Shown here piece after piece: positions 1 to 4,765 of a stretch of 5,531 bases of DNA. Both the position numbers and the translations under genes were made by a program. The stretch is from positions 5,826 through 11,356 of the forward strand of contig WRGV01000020.1 of the NCBI GenBank assembly GCA_009787035.1, read 5' to 3'. The stretch is from Propionibacteriaceae bacterium. Its GTDB lineage: Bacteria > Actinomycetota > Actinomycetes > Propionibacteriales > Propionibacteriaceae. Positions within the stretch are counted from its first letter, which is position 1; each line of letters begins with the position of its first letter. Under the pieces are notes generated by a model. It searched no databases. It worked only from the letters and a program-made list of their open reading frames with translations, and was not told where the DNA came from.

Positions 1-1467
1 CCCGTGACGTTCACGGTGACGGGCCAGGCCGTGCTGGCGGGTCCGGACGGGGCCGCGGCAGGCCAGTCGGTCACGGTGAACACGGGTGCGGACGGCGTCG
101 CGCAGGTCAGTGTGACCGACGCGAACGCCGAGGACGTGCAGCTGTCGGCCGCGCTGGACGACGGCACGCAGCTGCAGAATTCGCCCGCCACGATCCGGTT
201 CGCGGCCGCCACGGTCCCGACCCTGCCGACGGTGATCACCTCGGCCAACGCCGACGGCGTCGCGGGCACGGCCCAGCCGAACGCCTCGGTCACGATCGGC
301 TTCCCCGACGGCTCGACCCAGACCACGTCCGCGGACGCGAACGGCGCCTGGCAGACGGCCTGGCCGTCCACGCTGACGGTGTGCGGCACGGTGACTGCGA
401 CGGCCACGCTGGCCGAGTCCGACGGCGGCGCGACCGTTCCCGCCCAGCCGTTCGACGCCGGCACCTGCCCGGCGCCGACGCCGACCTACACCGGCGTGCT
501 GTCCACCCTGGTGGACACGGCGTTCGTGGGCACCGCGGTGAACGCGTTCGCCACGGTGACGGTCGACGGCGCGCCGGCGCCCGGCATCCAGGTGGTCTTC
601 ACGGTCGACGGGCAGGCCATGCTGCAGGCGCAGGACGGCACCCAGGCCATGGGCCAGACGCTGACCATGAGCACGGACGCGTCCGGCGTCGCCACGGTCA
701 CCGTCACCGACAACGTGGCGGAGACCGTGACCGTGTCGGCCACGGACACGAACGGGAACCCGCTGACGGGCTCCCCGGCCACCGTGACGTTCGGGTCGCA
801 GTCGCCGATCTCGGAGCCGACCGTCATCGTGACCGCCGGATCCGGCGGCGTGGTGGGCACGGCGGCCGCCGGTTCCTCGGTCGCGGTCACCTTCCCGGAC
901 GGTTCCGTGGAGTACACGACCGCGGACGACGCCGGTGCCTGGTCGGTGGCATGGCCGTCGACCCTGCCGGTGTGCGGCTCCGTGAACGCGGTGGCGACCC
1001 TCAACGACGTGCCGCAGGCGGCCGACGCGTATGACGCGGGCACCTGCCAGGTATCGCTGACGGCGCCGGTCGTCACGACGCCGGTCAACGGCACCACGAC
1101 GAGCAACACGCGGCCGACGTTCGCCGGCACGGGTGCGGTTGCGGGCAACCAGGTCAGCGTCGTCGAGAACGGCACGGTTTGGTGCCTGGCCACGGCGAAC
1201 AGCGCCGGTGCCTGGTCGTGCACGCCGTCCTCGGCGATGGGTGCCGGCGCGCACACGGTGCTGGTGGCGCAGACCGATGCGGCCGGCAACCTGTCGCCGT
1301 CCACAACCGTCACGTTCACGGTGGGTTCTTCGACGAACTGCTGCGTGTGGCACCCGGTCTACAAGCCGGTGACAGTGTGGTATCCGTCGCCGCTGCGCAT
1401 CTTCTGGATGCCGGTGCGCATCGGATTCGGCCTGTTCCTCTACGGAATGCGGGTGTTCTTCATCTAG
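1..1467 (+). CDS. Ig-like repeat surface/adhesin-type protein, C-terminal part (5' end outside window)
   Basis: The reading frame is open to the left edge, so the true start and any signal peptide are missing; the GTG at 4 is just a valine inside a beta-strand motif. Residues are counted from that codon. About 440 residues are Thr/Val/Ala/Gly/Asp-rich Ig-like modules. Residues 1-66 and about 162-263 resemble the invasin/intimin Big_1 fold (FTVxGQA, then DGVA or SGVA, then VTV). Residues 76-155 and 272-348 are a second module type with FPDGS, GAW, WPSTL and a Cys pair (127/155 and 324/348). Residues 352-440 are a third, BapA-like Ig module with GAWSCTP, TDAAGN and Cys394/Cys406. One Cys pair per non-Big_1 module suggests disulphides and export. 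The last 47 residues are a Trp/Tyr/Phe-rich tail with Cys446-Cys447 and no LPXTG. A strong terminator follows the stop. Family knowledge suggests a stalk for adhesion or cell-surface contact; the ligand is unknown. Confidence 0.85.
   Translation, partial: PVTFTVTGQAVLAGPDGAAAGQSVTVNTGADGVAQVSVTDANAEDVQLSAALDDGTQLQNSPATIRFAAATVPTLPTVITSANADGVAGTAQPNASVTIGFPDGSTQTTSADANGAWQTAWPSTLTVCGTVTATATLAESDGGATVPAQPFDAGTCPAPTPTYTGVLSTLVDTAFVGTAVNAFATVTVDGAPAPGIQVVFTVDGQAMLQAQDGTQAMGQTLTMSTDASGVATVTVTDNVAETVTVSATDTNGNPLTGSPATVTFGSQSPISEPTVIVTAGSGGVVGTAAAGSSVAVTFPDGSVEYTTADDAGAWSVAWPSTLPVCGSVNAVATLNDVPQAADAYDAGTCQVSLTAPVVTTPVNGTTTSNTRPTFAGTGAVAGNQVSVVENGTVWCLATANSAGAWSCTPSSAMGAGAHTVLVAQTDAAGNLSPSTTVTFTVGSSTNCCVWHPVYKPVTVWYPSPLRIFWMPVRIGFGLFLYGMRVFFI
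4..1050 (+). repeat. Tandem protein-level repeat, about 196 residues (588 bp) per unit, two copies seen, first partial
   Basis: Landmarks recur at a near-constant distance: FTVxGQA at residues 3 and 199, PTVI at 76 and 272, the CG(T/S)V cysteine at 127 and 324, and DAGTC at 151 and 344. Each unit is a Big_1-like module followed by a Cys-paired module. Copy 1 (about 4-483) lacks its first third because of the window edge; copy 2 (about 484-1050) is complete. The copies are clearly diverged at DNA level, so this is an old duplication rather than a recent expansion. More copies probably lie upstream. Confidence 0.8.
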
Positions 1468-1486
1468 CGCCGGGCACAGATGTGCG

Positions 1487-1532
1487 ATGCGGCCGTGGGG
1501 CGGTGATGCACCGTCTCACGGCCGCATTGTTT
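1487..1532 (+). terminator. Strong rho-independent terminator of the Ig-repeat gene
   Basis: Arm 1487-1497 (ATGCGGCCGTG) is perfectly complementary to 1517-1527 (CACGGCCGCAT). The pairing continues inward, with two G-T wobbles, through 1504/1510, leaving a 5-nt loop at 1505-1509, for an 18-pair stem. The tract TTGTTT at 1527-1532 follows at once. It begins 19 nt after the stop of the Ig-repeat gene, where a terminator is expected, and insulates the downstream operon. Confidence 0.85.
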
Positions 1533-1549
1533 CGCGGCCGCGTAGGGAG

Positions 1550-1558
1550 TGTTATCGT
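1550..1558 (+). promoter_or_regulatory. Candidate extended -10 promoter for the hydrolase-permease operon
   Basis: TATCGT at 1553-1558 fits the actinobacterial TAnnnT -10 pattern and is preceded by TGT at 1550-1552, an extended -10 (TGn) arrangement. The only -35-like hexamer, TTGTTT at 1527-1532, is 20 nt away, longer than ideal, and coincides with the terminator T tract. A start near 1565 would leave a leader of about 24 nt. The position between a terminator and a start codon with a good ribosome binding site supports it; the motif alone is weak. Confidence 0.4.
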
Positions 1559-1587
1559 TGCGGCGTTGGGACAACGAAGGACGCAAC
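1557..1587 (+). promoter_or_regulatory. Nested inverted repeat over the expected transcription start and ribosome binding site; candidate operator or RNA hairpin
   Basis: The inner repeat is CGTTG (1564-1568), 3-nt centre, CAACG (1572-1576). The outer repeat is GTTGCG (1557-1562) with CGCAAC (1582-1587), ending directly before the start codon at 1589. The outer arm overlaps the end of the -10 candidate. The ribosome binding site GAAGGA (1576-1581) mostly falls in the unpaired side between the two stems. It could be a repressor-binding site or, if transcribed, a hairpin affecting translation initiation. The symmetry is seen; the function is inferred. Confidence 0.4.
1576..1581 (+). promoter_or_regulatory. 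Ribosome binding site of the PuuE-like hydrolase
   Basis: GAAGGA lies 7 nt before the ATG at 1589. This fixes the start there rather than at an in-frame ATG at 1487, which sits inside the terminator stem and would add 34 residues unlike the family. Confidence 0.75.
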
Positions 1588-1588
1588 A

Positions 1589-2533
1589 ATGGATCGCAAT
1601 CCGCAGTTTTTCAGGGTCGATGACGACATGACCGGAATTCCGGGCCCAGCCCGCAATCTGATCGGTTACGGCGAACATCCGCCGGTGGTGCGCTGGGCCG
1701 ACGGCGCGACAGTGGCAATCAACATCGTCGTCAACGAGGAGGAAGGGTCGGAGAAGACCTATCCCATGGGTGACGGCATGAACGACGAGATGTACGAGAT
1801 GCCCTGGCATGTGGATGGGCAGCGCGATCTGGCGGTCGAGTCGATGTACGAATACGGCGCCCGCGCCGGCATCTGGCGTCTGTTCCGCGTGTTCGACACG
1901 GCCGGTGTGCCGGCGACCATCTTCGGTGCCGCGGTGGCGCTGCAGCGCAATCCCGCGGTGGCGCGCAAGATTGTCGAGCGGGGGGACGACGTGGTGGGCC
2001 ACGGTTTCCGCTGGTCGAACCACTACGAGATGAACCGCGACGAGGAACGCGAGGCGATCAACAAGGCCATCGCGTCGATCACCGCCTCGGTCGGGCGCCG
2101 TCCGGTTGGCTGGTACTGCCGCGAGATGAGCGTCAACACGCGCGAGCTGTTGGTCGAAGAGGGCGGTTTCCTGTACGACTCCGACTATTACGGCGACGAC
2201 CTGCCTTTCTGGACGACGATCGAAGGCAAGAAGCATCTGGTCGTCCCCTATTCGCTGGTCGTGAACGACGCTCGGTACATCATGGGCATGGGTTACGGCA
2301 GCCCGCAGCATTTCTTCGAGACGGCGAAGGCCACGCTCGACCGGCTGCGCCACGACGGCGACAATGCCGGCCGCATGATGTCGATCGGCCTGCATCCGCG
2401 CATCACCGGGAACCCGGCGCGTTCGGACGGCCTGGCCCGCTTCATCGACTACGCGCAGCAGTTCGACGATGTGGCATTCATGCGCCGCGAGGATATCGCC
2501 CGCACGTTCATCGAGCAGGTGCCCGCCGAGTAG
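1589..2533 (+). CDS. PuuE-like polysaccharide deacetylase superfamily hydrolase (allantoinase / cyclic-amide hydrolase type)
   Basis: The 314-residue protein has no signal peptide or membrane segment, so it is cytoplasmic. It matches, as I remember it, the PuuE cofactor-independent allantoinase branch of the NodB/CE4 fold (about 300 residues). Visible motifs are RNLIGYGEHPP (22-32), VVNEEEGSE (47-55), ESMYEYGARAGIWRL (84-98), GHGFRW (137-142), VGWYCREMSVNTREL (173-187), EEGGFLYDSD (190-199), DDLPFW (203-208) and SIGLHPR (265-271). Where metal-dependent CE4 enzymes have an Asp-Asp pair and HxxxH, this protein has Glu50-Glu51-Glu52 and His138 followed by Trp142. That argues against a classical chitin or peptidoglycan deacetylase. 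PuuE converts allantoin to allantoate; bacterial cyclic-imide hydrolases are, to my memory, in the same branch. Substrate is open. It is the first gene of an operon with the permease 18 nt downstream, which fits uptake and ring opening of a small nitrogen compound. The fold is secure; the reaction is inferred. Confidence 0.85.
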   Translation: MDRNPQFFRVDDDMTGIPGPARNLIGYGEHPPVVRWADGATVAINIVVNEEEGSEKTYPMGDGMNDEMYEMPWHVDGQRDLAVESMYEYGARAGIWRLFRVFDTAGVPATIFGAAVALQRNPAVARKIVERGDDVVGHGFRWSNHYEMNRDEEREAINKAIASITASVGRRPVGWYCREMSVNTRELLVEEGGFLYDSDYYGDDLPFWTTIEGKKHLVVPYSLVVNDARYIMGMGYGSPQHFFETAKATLDRLRHDGDNAGRMMSIGLHPRITGNPARSDGLARFIDYAQQFDDVAFMRREDIARTFIEQVPAE

Positions 2534-2537
2534 GCCC

Positions 2538-2544
2538 AGGGAGG
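2538..2544 (+). promoter_or_regulatory. Ribosome binding site of the APC permease
   Basis: AGGGAGG sits 7 nt before the ATG at 2552, a near-ideal Shine-Dalgarno match in the 18-nt gap after the hydrolase stop. It selects this ATG and supports translation from a shared transcript. Confidence 0.8.
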
Positions 2545-2551
2545 CAACGAG

Positions 2552-3961
2552 ATGTCCAACGATGCAGTGCGGGCCGATGTGGCCGTGGCGGGCGATGAGC
2601 CGCTGAAGCGCGACCTCAAGGCGCGCCATTTGACGATGATCTCGATCGGCGGGGTCATCGGCGCCGGCTATTTCCTCGGCGCCGGCGGTGCCATCCAGAT
2701 GGCCGGCCCGGCCGTCGTCATCGCCTATTTCGTGGGCGGTTTCGTCACCATTCTCGTGATGACGCTGCTGTCGGAGATGGCGGTCGCGATGCCGGTCGCC
2801 GGGTCGTTCCAGGTGTATGCGTCGAAGACGCTGGGTCGCGGCGCCGGATTCGTCACCGGGTGGACGTACTGGTTCGCCTTCCTGATCGGCCCGGCTTCCG
2901 AGACGATCGCGGCCGGCACGTTCCTGCACCTGTGGTTCCCCGTCGTGCCGATATGGGTGTTCAGCCTGGTGGTGGCCGCGTTGATGACGGTGGTGAACAT
3001 CATCGGCGTGCTGGTGTTCGGCGAGGTCGAGTTCTGGCTGAGTCTGATCAAGGTGGTGGCGCTGGTTGCATTCATCGTCTGGGGCTGCATCGCGGTGTTC
3101 GGCCTGCACATCGAGTCGGCGAATTTCTCGAATCTGTGGGGCGCGAGCAGCAGCCCGTCCGGATTTGCGCCGATGGGCGTCGCCGGCGTGGTGGGCGCAA
3201 TGCTGATCGTGTTCTTCTCGTACGGCGGCACCGAGGCCATCGGGACGGCCGCGGAGGAAAGCCACAATCCGGCCCGCGACATTCCGCGGGCGCTGACCGG
3301 CACTGTCGTCCGCATTGTCGTGCTGTATGTCATCTCGATCGGCGTGCTGATCATGGTGGTGCCGTGGGAGAAGCTCGGCATTTCGTCCAGCCCGTATGTC
3401 GATGCGGTGACCGCGCTGGGCGGTCCGGTATTCGGCAATATCATGAACTTCGTCGTGTTGACCGCCGCGCTGTCGTGCATCGACACGGGCGTGTATGCGA
3501 CCTCGCGCATGCTGTATTCGCTGTCGCGTGACCACTACTTCCCGGCCGTCTTCTCGCGGGTGAACGAGAAGCGCAAGGTGCCGGTGGTCGCGGCGGCGAC
3601 GTGCTGCGCGGTGCTGTTCCTCGGCGCCCTGTGCGCGTATTTCTGGAACAGCGCCTATCTGTGGTTGGCGGGTGTTTCCGGCTTCGGATTCCTGTTCGCC
3701 TGGCTCATGATCGTGCTCAGCCAGCCCGGAATGCGCAAGATCGTGCTGCGCGACAATCCGTCCGCCCTGAAGTGGAAGGCGCCGTTCACGCCGTGGATCC
3801 AGTACCTGGCCGTGCTGCTGATCGTGCTGGTCTTCGTCGGGCAGTTCTTCATCGACGGCGGCTGGAAGACGATGCTCGCCGGAGGCGTCTGGCTCGTGAT
3901 CGCGATCCTGTACTACGTGTTCGTGGCGCGCCGGTCGCTGGCCCGGGCCGGTGCCGTCTAG
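2552..3961 (+). CDS. Amino-acid permease, APC superfamily (AAT-like), 12 TM
   Basis: A 469-residue inner-membrane transporter of normal length for the amino acid transporter (AAT) group, which includes GabP and LysP. After a short charged N-terminus (DLKARHLTMISIGG) comes the TM1 signature GGVIGAGYFLGAG (33-45), the unwound substrate-binding segment of the family. The loop motif EESHNPARDIPRA (235-247) between TM6 and TM7 is also a family hallmark. Estimated membrane segments are 27-48, 54-77, 98-125, 130-152, 160-186, 207-228, 250-271, 288-311, 345-366, 368-390, 412-434 and 438-460. Known relatives are proton-coupled symporters of amino acids or GABA; the exact substrate cannot be read from sequence. 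Coupling to the PuuE-like hydrolase suggests it imports that enzyme's substrate or a related amino-acid-like compound. Known allantoin permeases are usually NCS1-family, so a simple allantoin assignment is not supported by this partner. Its stop codon overlaps that of cutC. Confidence 0.9.
   Translation: MSNDAVRADVAVAGDEPLKRDLKARHLTMISIGGVIGAGYFLGAGGAIQMAGPAVVIAYFVGGFVTILVMTLLSEMAVAMPVAGSFQVYASKTLGRGAGFVTGWTYWFAFLIGPASETIAAGTFLHLWFPVVPIWVFSLVVAALMTVVNIIGVLVFGEVEFWLSLIKVVALVAFIVWGCIAVFGLHIESANFSNLWGASSSPSGFAPMGVAGVVGAMLIVFFSYGGTEAIGTAAEESHNPARDIPRALTGTVVRIVVLYVISIGVLIMVVPWEKLGISSSPYVDAVTALGGPVFGNIMNFVVLTAALSCIDTGVYATSRMLYSLSRDHYFPAVFSRVNEKRKVPVVAAATCCAVLFLGALCAYFWNSAYLWLAGVSGFGFLFAWLMIVLSQPGMRKIVLRDNPSALKWKAPFTPWIQYLAVLLIVLVFVGQFFIDGGWKTMLAGGVWLVIAILYYVFVARRSLARAGAV
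3958..3961. other. Shared CTAG: overlapping stop codons of convergent genes
   Basis: The permease ends with TAG at 3959-3961 on the plus strand, and cutC ends with TAG on the minus strand, read from 3960 to 3958. The palindrome CTAG supplies both stops, so there is no intergenic space. I see no convincing terminator hairpin with a T tract on either side, so transcripts from the two genes may overlap at their 3' ends. Confidence 0.9.
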
Positions 3962-4719
3962 CCGCGGGCTCGCACGGCCGCGACGGCGTCCGCCATCGCC
4001 TGGACGCGGCTCGGGTCGGTGACCTCGACGCGGTCGTCGCCGCCGCCGGGGCCCGCGCCCGGGCCGGACAGCACGACGATGCCCATGGCCGAGGTGTGGA
4101 CGGCGTCCACGCCCGTCGCGGCCAGCGTCTCCAGATCGTGCGGACGGACGTGCCCGCCGGCCTGGATCTCGATGCGTCCGGCGGCCTGCCGCACGGCCTT
4201 GGCGATCACGGGCGCGCCATCGGCGGCGCGCGCGGCCCCGCCCGAGCTGAGGATGCGGGTGCAGCCCAGCTCGACCAGCGCCTCCAGGCCGCGTTCGGCG
4301 CGGCCCAGGCCGATCAACACGTCGAAGGCCCGGTGGAACACGATCTGCGCCGCCGGGTCGACGCCGCGCGCGGTGTCGCGGATGCGCGCGACGGCGTCCG
4401 CATCCACGGTCGCTCCGGGCGTCAGGGCGCCGAAGACCACGCCGGCCGCCCCGGCGCGCATGGCGACCTCGGTGTCGCGCGCCATGGCCGCCAGCTCGTC
4501 GGCGTCGTACTCGAACGGGCCCGGACGGCAGCGCACCATCACCAGCGTGGGTAGCCCGATGGCGACGGTCTGCTCGATGATGCCGGGCGAGGGAGCGATG
4601 CCTCCCGTGGGGCCCAGGGCGGCGCACAGTTCCACCCGATCGGCGCCGACGGCGCGGGATACGCGCGCCCCGGCGACACTCTGGACGGCGAACTCCAAAG
4701 CCAACCCGGCGTTGCTCAT
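3958..4719 (-). CDS. cutC: CutC family protein (copper homeostasis-associated TIM-barrel protein)
   Basis: At 253 residues it is close to the E. coli CutC length (about 248), soluble and without a signal peptide. CutC hallmarks appear in order: GADRVELCAALGPTGGIAPS (25-44), VMVRCR (60-65), VVFGALTPGATVD (94-106), FHRAFD (128-133), ILSSGGAARAADG (156-168), IEIQAGG (183-189) and DAVHTSA (205-211). The usual RPRGGDF segment reads RCRPGPF here, placing Cys64 between two arginines. A Gly/Pro-rich stretch at 219-227 is an extra flexible loop. The family was linked genetically to copper tolerance in E. coli, but its biochemical role is unsettled and no copper gene is in this window. The ATG start has only GGTGG with 1-nt spacing upstream, so initiation may be weak, coupled or leaderless. 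The start is supported because the conserved barrel strand LEFAVQS begins soon after. It is convergent with the permease and 46 nt downstream of the HNH gene on the same strand. Confidence 0.88.
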   Translation of the reverse strand: MSNAGLALEFAVQSVAGARVSRAVGADRVELCAALGPTGGIAPSPGIIEQTVAIGLPTLVMVRCRPGPFEYDADELAAMARDTEVAMRAGAAGVVFGALTPGATVDADAVARIRDTARGVDPAAQIVFHRAFDVLIGLGRAERGLEALVELGCTRILSSGGAARAADGAPVIAKAVRQAAGRIEIQAGGHVRPHDLETLAATGVDAVHTSAMGIVVLSGPGAGPGGGDDRVEVTDPSRVQAMADAVAAVRARG

Positions 4720-4726
4720 GCCACCA

Positions 4727-4738
4727 GTGTGACACGTG
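4727..4738 (-). promoter_or_regulatory. Small overlapping palindromes just upstream of cutC
   Basis: GTGT-G-ACAC (4727-4735) overlaps the palindrome CACGTG (4733-4738), 8-19 nt before the cutC start. No clear TAnnnT -10 is visible between the HNH stop and the cutC start. This could be an operator or chance in GC-rich DNA; the 46-nt gap otherwise shows nothing distinct. Confidence 0.2.
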
Positions 4739-4765
4739 CCGCATTGGCGGGTCTAGGTGGACGGC

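Noticed and set aside
486..1319. Minus-strand open frame opposite the Ig-repeat gene.
   Set aside because: Low-complexity Val/Thr/Ala shadow of the repeat-coding strand, with no recognisable domain.
1487..1588. N-terminal extension of the hydrolase from an in-frame ATG at 1487.
   Set aside because: The ATG is inside the terminator stem, lacks a ribosome binding site, and the extra residues do not resemble the family; the ATG at 1589 has GAAGGA at 7-nt spacing.
1589..2533. Classical secreted peptidoglycan or chitin deacetylase.
   Set aside because: No signal peptide or membrane anchor, and the metal-binding Asp pair and HxxxH motif are missing, while PuuE-type motifs are present along the whole length.
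3601..4554. Plus-strand open frame spanning the permease end and opposite cutC.
   Set aside because: Arg/Ala/Gly-rich shadow sequence, with a clear permease in another frame of the same strand and CutC motifs on the opposite strand.
1460..4744. A minus-strand reading frame open for about 1094 codons across the hydrolase and permease genes and through cutC.
   Set aside because: Its product is Arg/His/Asp-rich with no family motifs, while well-recognised genes occupy the same DNA in other frames. Strong G/C bias at third positions removes stop codons from antisense frames, which explains it.
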